From assembly GCA_964528575.1 (NCBI GenBank), contig CAZGTQ010000046.1, forward strand, positions 1 through 38,334: DNA of 38,334 bases, written 5' to 3'. This DNA is from CAZGTQ01 sp964528575 (GTDB taxonomy: Bacteria > Planctomycetota > UBA1135 > GCA-002686595). Below, in pieces: positions 10,166 to 21,422 of the stretch (within the stretch, counting starts at the first letter, position 1; each line of letters begins with the position of its first letter). Position numbers and translations under genes: made by a program. The notes under the pieces are model-generated. The model was not told the origin of the DNA. It saw only the letters and a list, made by a program, of their open reading frames with translations, and searched no databases.

Positions 10166-11434
10166 TCACGCCGCGACGTAGCGCTCCGATCCCGCCATCC
10201 GCTCGCGCAGCACGCCACGCGTGTCGACGACGAGCGCGGCCCGCTCCGCGACCAGCTCCCAGTCGAACGCCGCGTGGGCCGTCGCGACGAGAACGACGTC
10301 GCTCGCCGCGAGCTCCTCGGCCGTCAGCCCGACCGAAGCGCGCCCCGCGATCCGCTCGCCGCACGCGCGCGGCGCGATCGGCACGTGCGGGTCGCTGAAG
10401 CGCACCTCGGCGCCCAGCTCCTCCAGGCGCTCGATCAGCGCGACCGCCGGCGACTCGCGCACGTCGGCGACGTTCGGCTTGTACGCGAGGCCGAGCACGA
10501 GGACGCGCGCGCCGCGGACGGCGCGCCCGCGGTCGTTCAGCGCGATCATCGTGCGGCGCACGACGTGCTCGGGCATGCGCGTGTTGATCTCGCCCGCGAG
10601 CTCGATGAAGCGCGTCGACTCGCCCGCGCGCCGCGCGACCCACGTCAGGTAGTAGGGGTCGATCGGGATGCAGTGGCCGCCGAGCCCCGGCCCCGGCTCG
10701 AAGCGCATGAAGCCGTACGGCTTCGTCGCCGACGCCTCGATCACGTCCCACACGTCGATGCCCAGCGCGTCGAGGATGACCTTGAGCTCGTTGACCAGCG
10801 CGATGTTCACCGCGCGGAAGACGTTCTCGAACAGCTTCGACGCCTCCGCGACCTCGGCGGACGCGACGGTGTGCACCGTGTCGTACGCGAGCCGGAAGAG
10901 CTCCGTCGCGACCTCGCCCGACAGCGCGCACGTCCCCCCCACGACGCGCGGCACCGCGCGCGGGGGCGGCTCGGCGCGGCCCGGATCCTCGCGCTCGGGC
11001 GCATACGCGAGCAACGTGTCGCTCCCCGGCTCGCGGCCGGCCGCGCGCAAGAGCGGCGCGACGACCTCGCGCGTCGTGCCCGGGTACGTCGTCGACGAGA
11101 GCACGACGAGCCGGCCGGCGCGCAACAGCGGCGCGAGGGTGCGCACCGCGCTCTCGACGAAGGACAGGTCCGGCGTGCGGTGCGGGCCGAGCGGCGTCGG
11201 CACGCAGACGAGCGCGCAGTCGGCCTCGGACAGCGGCGCGGGAGCGGTGGTCGCGTGGACGCGCTCGACGCCGTCGAACGCGGCGACCCGCTCGGCGTCC
11301 GCGTCGTAGCCGACGACCGACAGCCCGGCGCGGGCGAACGCGAGCGCGAGCGGCGCCCCGGCGTGGCCGAGGCCGAGGACGCCGACCGTGGCGCGGCGCT
11401 CGCGGATCCGATCGCGCAGCTCGTCGAAAGGCAT
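10166..11434 (-). CDS. UDP-sugar 6-dehydrogenase (WbpA/TviB-like)
   Basis: An NAD-dependent four-electron oxidoreductase that turns a UDP-hexose or UDP-N-acetylhexosamine into the uronic acid for surface polysaccharide synthesis. The 422-residue protein has the Rossmann motif GLGHAG (21-26), VCVPTPLG (77-84), STTYPGTT, the helical linker with EASKLFENVFRAVNIALVNE, the catalytic cysteine in LGGHCIPIDPYYLTW (C255), and the C-terminal UDP-binding domain with LGLAYKPNVADVRESPA. GGHCIPIDPYYL is more like the UDP-GlcNAc/ManNAc dehydrogenase branch than UDP-glucose dehydrogenase, but the substrate cannot be settled from sequence alone. It starts 84 bp from the divergent deacetylase-family gene. Confidence 0.92.
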   Translation of the reverse strand: MPFDELRDRIRERRATVGVLGLGHAGAPLALAFARAGLSVVGYDADAERVAAFDGVERVHATTAPAPLSEADCALVCVPTPLGPHRTPDLSFVESAVRTLAPLLRAGRLVVLSSTTYPGTTREVVAPLLRAAGREPGSDTLLAYAPEREDPGRAEPPPRAVPRVVGGTCALSGEVATELFRLAYDTVHTVASAEVAEASKLFENVFRAVNIALVNELKVILDALGIDVWDVIEASATKPYGFMRFEPGPGLGGHCIPIDPYYLTWVARRAGESTRFIELAGEINTRMPEHVVRRTMIALNDRGRAVRGARVLVLGLAYKPNVADVRESPAVALIERLEELGAEVRFSDPHVPIAPRACGERIAGRASVGLTAEELAASDVVLVATAHAAFDWELVAERAALVVDTRGVLRERMAGSERYVAA

Positions 11435-11518
11435 GGCGCAGCATACGAGACGAGCGAGGGCCCGTGGGACCGCTGCGAAACGGCGAAAATCGAGCCGGCG
11501 GGATCTACGATCGGCGCC

Positions 11519-12469
11519 ATGAGCACGACCGCCCGGACCGGCCTCGTCTGGCACCCTCTGTCCGCCGAGCACCGCACCGGCGCGGGGCACCCCGAGCGTC
11601 CCGAGCGCGTCGAGGCGATCCTCGCGCGGCTGCGCGACGCGGGCCTGTGGGACGAGCTCGCCGTCCACCAGGCCGCGCCCGCCGCGCTCGAGCGCATCCT
11701 CGCCGTGCACGACGCCGCCCACGTCGAGCGCGTCGCCGACGCCTGCGGGCGCGCTCCCGCACTGCTCGACGGCGGCGACACGGCGGTGTCGTCCGAGTCG
11801 TTCGAGGCGGCGCGCACGGCCGCGGGCGGGCTGCTCGACGCGTGCGACCGCGTGATGGACGGCCGCTGGGCGAACGCGTTCGTCTGCTGCCGGCCGCCGG
11901 GGCACCACGCCGAGCGCGACCGCGCGATGGGCTTCTGCCTGTTCAACAACGTCGCGGTCGCCGCGGCGTACCTGCGCGCGCAGCACGGCGTCGAGCGCGT
12001 CGCGATCGTCGACTGGGACGTGCACCACGGCAACGGCACGCAGCACCTCTTCGAGCGCGACCCGGCGGTGCACTACACGAGCCTGCACCAGTGGCCGCTG
12101 TACCCGGGGACGGGCGCGGCGGCCGAGCGCGGCGTCGGCGCGGGCGAGGGCACGGTGCTCAATTGCCCGATGGAGCCCGGCAGCGGCGAGCGCGAGTGGC
12201 TCGCGGCGTTCGACGAGCGCGTGCTGCCCGAGCTCGAGGCGTTCCGTCCCGACTTCGTGCTCGTCTCGGCGGGCTTCGACGCGCACCGGCGCGACCCGCT
12301 CGCGGCGATCGAGCTCGAGGAGTCGACGTACGCGGCGATGACCGAGCGCTTGCTCGCGCTCGCGGCGTCGACGGCGCACGGGCGGCTCGTGTCGACGCTC
12401 GAGGGCGGCTACGACCTCGCCGCGCTCGCCGCTTCGGCCGAGGCGCACGTCGCGGCGCTGCGCCGCTGA
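11519..12469 (+). CDS. Histone deacetylase/acetylpolyamine amidohydrolase family hydrolase
   Basis: A zinc-dependent deacylase of the arginase/deacetylase fold, 316 residues. It shows GAGHPERPERV near the N-terminus, the charge-relay pair in RPPGHHAER (H129, H130), GFCLFNNVAVAA, the zinc ligands in DWDVHHGNGTQ (D167, H169) and SAGFDAH (D254), and the glycine-rich LEGGYDL near the end. Bacterial members deacetylate polyamines, acetoin-pathway enzymes or small amides; the substrate here is unknown. The gene is divergent from the UDP-sugar dehydrogenase, and its stop lies 3 bp from the 3' end of the convergent DUF2270 gene. Confidence 0.93.
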   Translation: MSTTARTGLVWHPLSAEHRTGAGHPERPERVEAILARLRDAGLWDELAVHQAAPAALERILAVHDAAHVERVADACGRAPALLDGGDTAVSSESFEAARTAAGGLLDACDRVMDGRWANAFVCCRPPGHHAERDRAMGFCLFNNVAVAAAYLRAQHGVERVAIVDWDVHHGNGTQHLFERDPAVHYTSLHQWPLYPGTGAAAERGVGAGEGTVLNCPMEPGSGEREWLAAFDERVLPELEAFRPDFVLVSAGFDAHRRDPLAAIELEESTYAAMTERLLALAASTAHGRLVSTLEGGYDLAALAASAEAHVAALRR

Positions 12470-12472
12470 CGT

Positions 12473-13183
12473 TCACCCGTCGATCAGGTCGAGCTCGGAG
12501 GAATCGTCGCTGCGGTCGCTCCAGTACTCGCGCTCGGACTCCGGCGAGCGCGGCGCGAACACGTACGTCGCCACGAGACCGAGGATGACGGTCGACACGC
12601 ACGCGACCGGCACCCACCACGGCACGAGGCCGCCCGAGAGATGCGCGCGGATCTCGTCCCACGACTGCGCCGGCTGCGGGTGCGTCAGCACGTGCACGAC
12701 CCACGTCACGAAGAGCACCGCGTAGATCGCCCAATAGTTGCGCACGAGCCGCGCGCGCACCGCCGCGAAGCGCGTGATCTTGAAGCGCGGCGCGAGCAGG
12801 TCGCGCGCGACGAGCTCGCCCCAGTGCGCCTCGGGGCTCGCCGGATCGCGGCGCAGGATCGGGCCGTAGAAGTTCTCCTCGATCTTGCGCACGCGCGCGC
12901 GCCAGACGTCGAAGAAACGGAAGCGGCGCGCTTCGAAGAACAGGAGCAGCGTGATCAGCCCCATGCCGATCACGATCACCCACTGCGAGTGCGTTCCGTC
13001 GCCGAACGAGAACGTGAGCAGGCCCGCCGTCGTCAGCACCGCCCAGTTCGTCGTCTGGTCGAGGCGGATGCGCCACGAGTTCGCGCGGTGCAACTCGCCG
13101 CGGTAGAGGTGCACGATCGCGGCGATGTACTCCTGGCGCGAGAGCGGCGTGCTCTCGTAGTCGGGGTGCTCGAACAGGGTCAT
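12473..13183 (-). CDS. DUF2270 family integral membrane protein
   Basis: The 236-residue protein has the DUF2270 signature: VHLYRGELHRANSWRIRLDQ followed by TTNWAV and a transmembrane pair (about 46-62 and 67-84) ending in FFEARRFRFFD. A cytoplasmic stretch with ARFKIT-like residues follows, then two more helices (about 150-166 and 188-209) and an acidic tail. The family is uncharacterised. ATG 13183 is preferred; an in-frame ATG at 13195 would add four residues. The gene is convergent with the deacetylase-family gene and divergent from the radical SAM gene (35 bp). Confidence 0.85.
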   Translation of the reverse strand: MTLFEHPDYESTPLSRQEYIAAIVHLYRGELHRANSWRIRLDQTTNWAVLTTAGLLTFSFGDGTHSQWVIVIGMGLITLLLFFEARRFRFFDVWRARVRKIEENFYGPILRRDPASPEAHWGELVARDLLAPRFKITRFAAVRARLVRNYWAIYAVLFVTWVVHVLTHPQPAQSWDEIRAHLSGGLVPWWVPVACVSTVILGLVATYVFAPRSPESEREYWSDRSDDSSELDLIDG

Positions 13184-13218
13184 GGCCGATAGCATGGAGA
13201 GCGAGAGAGCCCGATTCC

Positions 13219-14064
13219 ATGCGCCTGTCCACCCGGATCCACGACCGCGACGTCGCGGGGCTCACCTACGTCTATCCCGTCGTCTCGCGCCGCGCGCGCG
13301 GCGTCTCGGTCGGCGTCAACCTGAACCCGAACGACGCCTGCAACTGGCGCTGCATCTACTGCCAGGTGCCGGGGCTCGTGCGCGGGAAGGGGCCGCCGAT
13401 CGACCTGGACCTGCTCGAGCGGGAGCTGCGAGCGATGCTCGGCGCCCTCCTCGAGGGCGACTACATGGAGCGCCACGTCCCGCCCGAGGCGCGCCGGCTG
13501 AACGACGTCGCGTTCTCGGGCAACGGGGAGCCGACGAGCTCGCCGGACTTCGTCGGAGCGCTCGAGCGGGTCGGGCGCGTGCTGGCCGAGCTCGGCCTGA
13601 TCGGCGCGCTGCGCGTCGTGCTGATCACGAACGGGTCGCTCGTGCACCGCCCCGAGGTCCAGGACGGCCTGCGCGCGCTCGCGCGCCTGGGCGGCGAGGT
13701 CTGGTTCAAGCTCGACCGCGTCACCGACGAGGGCCTGGCCGCGATCAACGACGCGCGCACCGGCGCGACGCGCCAGCTCGCGAACCTGCGCCTCGCGGCG
13801 TCGCTCTGCCCGACGTGGATCCAGACGTGCCAGCTCGCGCTCGACGGCGAGCCGCCGCCCGAGCGCGAGATCGAGCGCTGGCTCGAGGAGCTCGACGCGC
13901 TGGTCGCGGACGGGACGCCGCTCGAGGGCGTGCTCCTCTACGGCCTCGCCCGCCCATCGCACCAGCCCGAGGCGCCGCGGCTCGCGCCGCTCGACGCGGA
14001 GTGGATGGACGCGTTCGCCCGCCGCATCGAGGAGCGCGGCGTGCGCGTCCAGGTGTCGCTCTGA
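13219..14064 (+). CDS. Radical SAM protein (putative Fe-S oxidoreductase)
   Basis: The 281-residue protein carries the radical SAM cluster motif CNWRCIYC (C41, C45, C48), the glycine-rich SAM-contacting FSGNGEPTSS, VVLITNGS, and KLDRVTDEGLAAIN further on. It is a compact protein without an additional cysteine-rich SPASM domain: apart from the cluster motif, few cysteines are present. The sequence resembles the small radical SAM group that resembles pyruvate-formate-lyase activase and wybutosine-type enzymes. The reaction cannot be named from the sequence. It is divergent from DUF2270 and convergent, 16 bp apart, with the SGNH-type gene. Confidence 0.88.
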   Translation: MRLSTRIHDRDVAGLTYVYPVVSRRARGVSVGVNLNPNDACNWRCIYCQVPGLVRGKGPPIDLDLLERELRAMLGALLEGDYMERHVPPEARRLNDVAFSGNGEPTSSPDFVGALERVGRVLAELGLIGALRVVLITNGSLVHRPEVQDGLRALARLGGEVWFKLDRVTDEGLAAINDARTGATRQLANLRLAASLCPTWIQTCQLALDGEPPPEREIERWLEELDALVADGTPLEGVLLYGLARPSHQPEAPRLAPLDAEWMDAFARRIEERGVRVQVSL

Positions 14065-14080
14065 GCGGCGCTCCGGCGCG

Positions 14081-15178
14081 CTACTGCGAGTCCCCGCCGA
14101 CCGCGCGCTCGATCGCGCCGAACACGACCTCGTTGCCGAGCGCGTTGTAGTGCCCGCCGCCGTCGCCCGCGCCGAAGTACGCGCCCGTCGGCCGGCCCGT
14201 GCGCGCGCGGTCCGCTTCGATCGCGACGCGCGAGCTGACGTAGCGCAGGCCGAGCTCGGTGAGCAGATCGGCGAGGAAGTGCTCCTGCCACACGCCGTCG
14301 GGCGCCGAGAGCGCGGGGATGCCGTGGAAGAGCACGACGAAACCGTCGAGCCCGCGCTCGCGCAGCTCGTTCGCGAAGTCGGCGAACATCGCGCGCGCGA
14401 GCGCGCGCTTCTCGTCGTTGCGCTCCGGCCGGCCGGTCACGCGCTCGCGCCATGCGGCGGGCACGGCGCGCGAGCCGTAGATCACGCGGCGAAGCGCGAA
14501 GCTCGTCCCGCCGATCGGATGGTCGTCGAGCCAGCCGTCGAGCCCGCCCGGGTGCGGCGGATCGAAGACGAGCTCGCCGTTCGCCGCGAGGCGCGGCCGC
14601 GGCTTGGGCCACTGGCGCATCGACACGAGCATGCGCTCGAGGTCGTCGTCGACGAGCACGGAGAGCACGACGAGCGGGTCGCGCTCCTCGTGGCGCTCGA
14701 GCGCGCACCGGAGCAAGAGGTAGCTCTGGCCGAGCCCGTAGCCGCCGACGCCGTAGTTGAGCAGCGCGTGGTCGGCGGCGAGCGGCGATCGGGCGAGCAG
14801 GCCGTCGAAGCAATCCGCGGGCGGCGTCGCGCAGCGCGCGAACGAGTCGCCGAACAGGAGCACGGGCCGGCGGCCGGCGAGCGCGGCCTCGCCCTGGTGC
14901 GCGTACGTGCGCGGCTCGACCGCCCAACACGTCCAGCCGAGCTGCGGATCGGCGTGCTGCGGCCGCGCGCCGGGCACCGGCGGGTGGAGGCGCGCATCGA
15001 GCGCCCAGTACTCGTCCGTGTCGGCGTCCGCGTAGCGCCAGGCGGCGCGGAAGCGGTCCGAGAGCGGCACGGCCGCCCCGGCCCCGCTGAACAAAAGGAA
15101 ACGCACCGCGAGCTCGGCGCCGCCGAGGGCGACGGCCAGCACCAGCGCCAAGCGCAGGAGGAGACGGCGGAAGGGCAC
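14081..15178 (-). CDS. Membrane-anchored SGNH/GDSL-type hydrolase-like protein
   Basis: A 365-residue protein with an N-terminal hydrophobic segment (about 6-30), then a domain showing SGNH-type features: LLFGDSFARC (candidate nucleophile S112), NYGVGGYGLGQ (oxyanion glycine block) and, near the end, GGGHYNALGNEV with the expected late histidine. The order and spacing fit acyl-esterase or polysaccharide O-acetyl-modifying proteins, but activity is not proven. The start is a GTG at 15178, 31 bp after the boxR stop on the same strand, so it could be read through from boxR. A small hairpin lies in between. Confidence 0.72.
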   Translation of the reverse strand: MPFRRLLLRLALVLAVALGGAELAVRFLLFSGAGAAVPLSDRFRAAWRYADADTDEYWALDARLHPPVPGARPQHADPQLGWTCWAVEPRTYAHQGEAALAGRRPVLLFGDSFARCATPPADCFDGLLARSPLAADHALLNYGVGGYGLGQSYLLLRCALERHEERDPLVVLSVLVDDDLERMLVSMRQWPKPRPRLAANGELVFDPPHPGGLDGWLDDHPIGGTSFALRRVIYGSRAVPAAWRERVTGRPERNDEKRALARAMFADFANELRERGLDGFVVLFHGIPALSAPDGVWQEHFLADLLTELGLRYVSSRVAIEADRARTGRPTGAYFGAGDGGGHYNALGNEVVFGAIERAVGGDSQ

Positions 15179-15186
15179 GCGCGGAG

Positions 15187-15201
15187 CGGGTGCAACACCC
15201 G
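15187..15201 (-). terminator. Short hairpin between boxR and the SGNH-type gene
   Basis: CGGGTG and CACCCG form a 6-bp stem around a 3-base loop, 8 bp downstream of the boxR stop and 9 bp upstream of the next start. No T-run follows. It could reduce read-through or be fortuitous. Confidence 0.3.
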
Positions 15202-15209
15202 TGCCCGCC

Positions 15210-15947
15210 TCAGTCGGCGAGCCGGCGCACGATCTCCGCGACGACCTCGGCGACGTCGCGGGCCGAGGTCTCGACCGCGATCTCGCAGCGCGCGTAGAGC
15301 GGCTCGCGCCCGCGCAGAATGCCCTCGAGCTCGTCCATCGCGTCCGGCCGGCCCTGCATCGGGCGCCGGTCGCCCTGGGCGAGGACCCGCTCGTAGTGCT
15401 CGCTCGCGTCCGCGCGCAGCCAGACGGTGCGGCAGGTCTCGAGCAGCCGCTCGAACGTCCGGGGCGCGGTGACGATCGAGCCGCTCGTCGCGAGGACGAC
15501 GCGCTCGCCCTCCGCGAGCACTTCTTCGAGCGTCTCCGCCTCGACGCGGCGGAAGTACGGCTCGCCGTGCAGGTCGAAGATCGAGCGCAGATCGAGCCCC
15601 GCGCGCTCCTCGACGCGCGCGTCGAGCTCGACGAACGGGACCTCGAGCTCGCGCGCCAGGCGCCGTCCGACGGTCGACTTGCCCGCGCCGCGCAGACCGG
15701 TCAGAGCGATCCGCTCACGCGCGCGCGCGCGCAGCGGGATGTCGACGAGCTCGGCGAGCGGGCGCCCCAGGGCCTGCGCGAGGCGCAGGCACAGCGCGAG
15801 GCTCATGTTCGCGCGGCCCGCCTCGGCGTCGGTCAGGTAGCGGCGGCTGACGGCCGCCTCACGGGCGACGTCGGCGAGGCTGCGTCCCGCCGCCTCGCGG
15901 GCGGCCCGCAAGCGCCGGCCGAGCTCGTCGAAAAAGGACTGGTGCAT
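15210..15947 (-). CDS. boxR: BoxR-type regulator: XRE helix-turn-helix plus shikimate-kinase-like domain
   Basis: The 245-residue protein joins an XRE-type helix-turn-helix (about 11-66: LGRRLRAAREAAGRSLADVA, then SRRYLTDAEAGRAN) to a shikimate-kinase-like domain with Walker A GLRGAGKST (84-92), VELDARVEERAG and DRRPMQGRPDAMDEL. This architecture is that of BoxR/BzdR, known from Azoarcus as a repressor of benzoyl-CoA genes that is released by benzoyl-CoA bound to the kinase-like domain. Its position, divergent from boxC with a 120-bp gap, supports the same role here. Autoregulation is likely if the palindrome at 15988-16003 is the operator. I did not find a clear promoter hexamer pair. Confidence 0.92.
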   Translation of the reverse strand: MHQSFFDELGRRLRAAREAAGRSLADVAREAAVSRRYLTDAEAGRANMSLALCLRLAQALGRPLAELVDIPLRARARERIALTGLRGAGKSTVGRRLARELEVPFVELDARVEERAGLDLRSIFDLHGEPYFRRVEAETLEEVLAEGERVVLATSGSIVTAPRTFERLLETCRTVWLRADASEHYERVLAQGDRRPMQGRPDAMDELEGILRGREPLYARCEIAVETSARDVAEVVAEIVRRLAD

Positions 15948-15987
15948 CGCGGAGCGCGCGCTATGATGCCCAGCGCGCCGACCGTAT

Positions 15988-16003
15988 GGGAGTTATATCT
16001 CCC
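15988..16003. promoter_or_regulatory. Candidate BoxR operator palindrome
   Basis: GGGAGTTATATCTCCC is a 16-bp inverted repeat with 5-bp GGGAG/CTCCC arms and a TATA centre; only the two T positions flanking TATA break the symmetry. It is the lone AT-rich patch in the 120 bp between boxR and boxC, 40 bp from the boxR start and 64 bp from the boxC start. A dimeric helix-turn-helix protein binding here could control both directions. The TATATC or reverse TATAAC inside it could double as a -10 box, but no good -35 partner is visible. Confidence 0.6.
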
Positions 16004-16067
16004 GGTTCTTTGGGGGCGCCCAGCAATCCGCCCGCAGCGCCCTGCGCCGCCCCGCACCCGCCCGGAC

Positions 16068-17741
<1,674 letters not shown>

Positions 17742-17758
17742 GCACGAAGAGCCTCCCC

Positions 17759-19171
<1,413 letters not shown>

Positions 19172-19172
19172 C

Positions 19173-19215
19173 GCGATACGGCGCGATACGGAGTCGCACA
19201 CCTGGCGCGATACGG
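19173..19215 (+). repeat. Direct repeats of GCGATACGG after boxB
   Basis: GCGATACGG occurs at 19173-19181, 19183-19191 and 19207-19215. The second and third copies are each followed by a version of (A/C)GTCGCACACCT, so a unit of about 24 bp is partly duplicated. The third copy forms the outer end of the long inverted repeat, and CCGTATC at 19309-19315 is its complement. Confidence 0.8.
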
Positions 19216-19315
19216 CGTCGCACACCTTGTTGTCGTTCAGCGACAGGGAGGTGCCAGGTGCGGCACCTGGCACCTCCCTGTCGCTGAGCGACAACAAGGT
19301 GTGCGGCACCGTATC
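19209..19315. repeat. 107-bp inverted repeat between convergent boxB and STN-domain gene
   Basis: Two 53-base arms (19209-19261 and 19263-19315) around a single central base at 19262. By hand, 50 positions are Watson-Crick complements, two are T-G (wobble in RNA) and one is mismatched. Inside each arm is the smaller palindrome TGTCGCTGAGCGACA (one base changed on the left), and near the centre lies the core GTGCCAGGTGC. It can act as a strong bidirectional transcription barrier for boxB and the opposing gene, whose stop codon overlaps its last two bases. Its composition suggests an interspersed REP-like element rather than a simple terminator. Confidence 0.85.
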
Positions 19316-20126
19316 ACCAGCCCAGGCGCGCGAGGAACAGCGCGACTTGCGCCTGCGCCTCGCGCGTGTGGACGACGATCAGCACGCCGTTCTCGGCGGC
19401 GATCGACACGCCCTCGTCGTCCCACGTGCCGGGCACGACGTGCTCCTGCACGAGCGCGACGACCTCGTCCTCGTCGAACGTCGTCGCCCGCTCGTCGACG
19501 CCGCCGAACGGGCCGACGCCGTCCTCGTCCTCCAGCTCCTCGAGCAGCCGCAGCCGGTCGATGCGCGGCGCGGTGAAGCTCGGCAGGCCGAACGCGAGCG
19601 CGCGGACGTCGTGCGTGCGCACGACGAGCGAGCCGCGCGCCTGCGCGGCCGTCGTCACGAGGACGACGTCGTGCCGCACGGTCCACGTGACGTCCGCGCC
19701 CGCCTGCTCGCACACGATCGCGAGCGCGTCGGCGACCGGGATCGGGTGCTGGAGCTCGAGCCGGAAGAGCGCGCCCGCGTCCAGCGCCGCCTCCTGCGCG
19801 AGCGGGTGGACGATCAGCGGCAGCCCGCTCGCCGCCGCGAGCGCCCCGACCACCGCGCGCAGGCTCTCCTCGTCCTCGAACGCGACTCCACCGACGCGCG
19901 TCACCTGCAGGCGCGCGCGCAGCGAGTCGCCTTCGACCGAACGTACGGGCGCCGCCGCGGCGTGCGGCGCGGGACGCGGCTCGGCGGCGGGACGCGCGGC
20001 CTGCCCAACGGGCACGCCGTCCTGCGCACCGCGCCACGAGGCGGCGGCGCGCTCCTGCCACGACGACGCGCACGACGCGCACGAAGCGCCAGCGACGGCG
20101 ACCACGATCGCGAGGGCTCGGCTCAT
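19314..20126 (-). CDS. Exported protein with STN/secretin-type N-domain
   Basis: A 270-residue protein starting MSRALAIVVAVAGASCASC: a short hydrophobic leader followed by closely spaced cysteines, possibly a lipoprotein signal although the lipobox is imperfect. After an Ala/Pro-rich linker, residues about 85-160 resemble the STN domain found at the N-termini of secretins and TonB-dependent receptors (GLPLIVHPLAQEAALDAG, FRLELQHPIPVADALAIVCE, VTWTVRHDVVLVT). A second small alpha/beta domain follows. There is no secretin pore domain, so it probably works as a free periplasmic or lipid-anchored module. AGGA seven bases before ATG 20126 supports the start. The Rieske gene ends 32 bp upstream on the same strand. 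Confidence 0.65.
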   Translation of the reverse strand: MSRALAIVVAVAGASCASCASSWQERAAASWRGAQDGVPVGQAARPAAEPRPAPHAAAAPVRSVEGDSLRARLQVTRVGGVAFEDEESLRAVVGALAAASGLPLIVHPLAQEAALDAGALFRLELQHPIPVADALAIVCEQAGADVTWTVRHDVVLVTTAAQARGSLVVRTHDVRALAFGLPSFTAPRIDRLRLLEELEDEDGVGPFGGVDERATTFDEDEVVALVQEHVVPGTWDDEGVSIAAENGVLIVVHTREAQAQVALFLARLGW

Positions 20127-20158
20127 GCTCTTCCTACCCGCGCCGCGCGCGCGGTTTC

Positions 20159-21310
20159 CTACGGCACGAGCTCGCCGACGAGCGCCGCCTCGACCGCCGC
20201 GTGGTACAGCCCCAGGATCCCCTCCTGGCGGCCGAAGAGCACGTCCTCGTTCGCGCCGCTCGCGAAGCCCTGCTGCATCGACTCGCACACCTCGATGTCC
20301 TCCTCCATCGTGGCCCAGTACGTGTCGTAGTAGAGCTTGCGCTTGTGCGCGTCCTCGCCCGTGACCGGTCCCCTCGGCACGAGCATGCCGCCCCGCAACG
20401 TCGCCGTGCCGACGTCGACGGGAAACGTCGAGAGCACCTGTGCGTAGCCCGCGTGCACGAGGATCGTCGTGTTCGGGAAGATCCCGTACAGGATCCCGCA
20501 GTGCTCGAGGATGTTCCACTCCTGCGGATCGGTGCCCTCGAGCCCGAGGATGCTCTCCATCGGCATCAGCATGCGGCAGTGCGGGCGGTGGAACTCGAGC
20601 ATGCTCAAGTTGTGGAAGTAGCCCTTGCCCGCCGTCGTCTTGTGGAGCGTCTCGAGGTGGTAGATCTCCTGCGTGACGTCCATGTAGAGCTTCCAGTTGA
20701 GCGCGCGCGTGCGCGTCGACGGCCGGACCATCATCGCGTCGCCCAGGCCGAAGCTCGCGAGGTCCTCGCCGATCTGCCCGAGATAGGCGTCGATGTCGAG
20801 CGGCGCGCCCGGCGTCAGCACGACGAACACGACCCCGCAGCGCTCGGCGACGGGGAGCTCGACGAGCCCGCGCCGCTCGTCCTCGAGGTGCGGGAAGCCC
20901 TCGGCTCCGGGCAGGCCCAGCAGCCGCCCCTCGTTCGAGTACGTCCAGCCGTGGAAGCGGCAGCGGAAGCGCTCGCACCCACGGCCGGACGGTTCGAGCG
21001 CGACGTGCGAGCCGCGGTGGCGGCACACGTTCAGGAACGCCCGCAGCGCGCCGTCGGAGCCGCGCGTGACGAGGACGGGCACGCCCGACGCGTCGTGCGT
21101 CAGGAAGTCGCCCGGACGCGCGACCTGCGAGCCGAAGCCGACGACCATCGGGAAGCGGCGGAAGAGCACCTCGCGCTCGCGCGCGAGGCGCTCGGGCGAC
21201 GAGTACACGGAGACGGGGACGCGCGACGCCTCGGGGCGCATGTCGGGCCGCTTCGAGCGCACGACGTCCATCGCCGCGCGGATCAGCCGAATCTGCTCGT
21301 CCTGCCGCAA
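20159..21310 (-). CDS. Rieske-type aromatic ring-hydroxylating oxygenase, alpha subunit
   Basis: A 383-residue oxygenase component with an N-terminal Rieske [2Fe-2S] domain, CRHRGSH (C96, H98) and CRFHGW (C117, H120), and a catalytic domain with a mononuclear iron site at NWKLYMDVTQEIYHLETLHK (H218, H223). The spacing of 18 residues between the two Rieske pairs is close to that of the family. Members hydroxylate aromatic rings, steroid side chains or quaternary amines such as choline and carnitine; the substrate cannot be read here. No ferredoxin or reductase gene is adjacent. The nearby box genes make an aromatic substrate tempting, but they are on the opposite strand and separated by the long inverted repeat and the STN gene. 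Confidence 0.93.
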   Translation of the reverse strand: MRQDEQIRLIRAAMDVVRSKRPDMRPEASRVPVSVYSSPERLAREREVLFRRFPMVVGFGSQVARPGDFLTHDASGVPVLVTRGSDGALRAFLNVCRHRGSHVALEPSGRGCERFRCRFHGWTYSNEGRLLGLPGAEGFPHLEDERRGLVELPVAERCGVVFVVLTPGAPLDIDAYLGQIGEDLASFGLGDAMMVRPSTRTRALNWKLYMDVTQEIYHLETLHKTTAGKGYFHNLSMLEFHRPHCRMLMPMESILGLEGTDPQEWNILEHCGILYGIFPNTTILVHAGYAQVLSTFPVDVGTATLRGGMLVPRGPVTGEDAHKRKLYYDTYWATMEEDIEVCESMQQGFASGANEDVLFGRQEGILGLYHAAVEAALVGELVP

Positions 21311-21422
21311 GTGCGCTACCTCCCGGCGCTTGCTCCGCGCATCCGGCGCGCCGCGGAAGGGGGCGGTCCGCGGCCGCGCAGTCTCGCGGCCGATTATGGC
21401 AGGGCGTCCCGCTCGCGCAAAC

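Noticed and set aside
15962..15967. TATGAT as a -10 box for boxC
   Set aside because: It matches the consensus well but lacks any -35-like hexamer 16-18 bases upstream, and it lies very far from the boxC start.
15948..16067. TGCA-type direct-repeat operator like that reported for Azoarcus BoxR/BzdR
   Set aside because: I found only one TGCA, at the boxR start codon, and no correctly spaced pair; the GGGAG palindrome is the better candidate.
20159..21310. Rieske gene as part of the box operon
   Set aside because: It is on the opposite strand, separated from boxB by the long inverted repeat and the STN gene, and the box pathway does not need a Rieske oxygenase.
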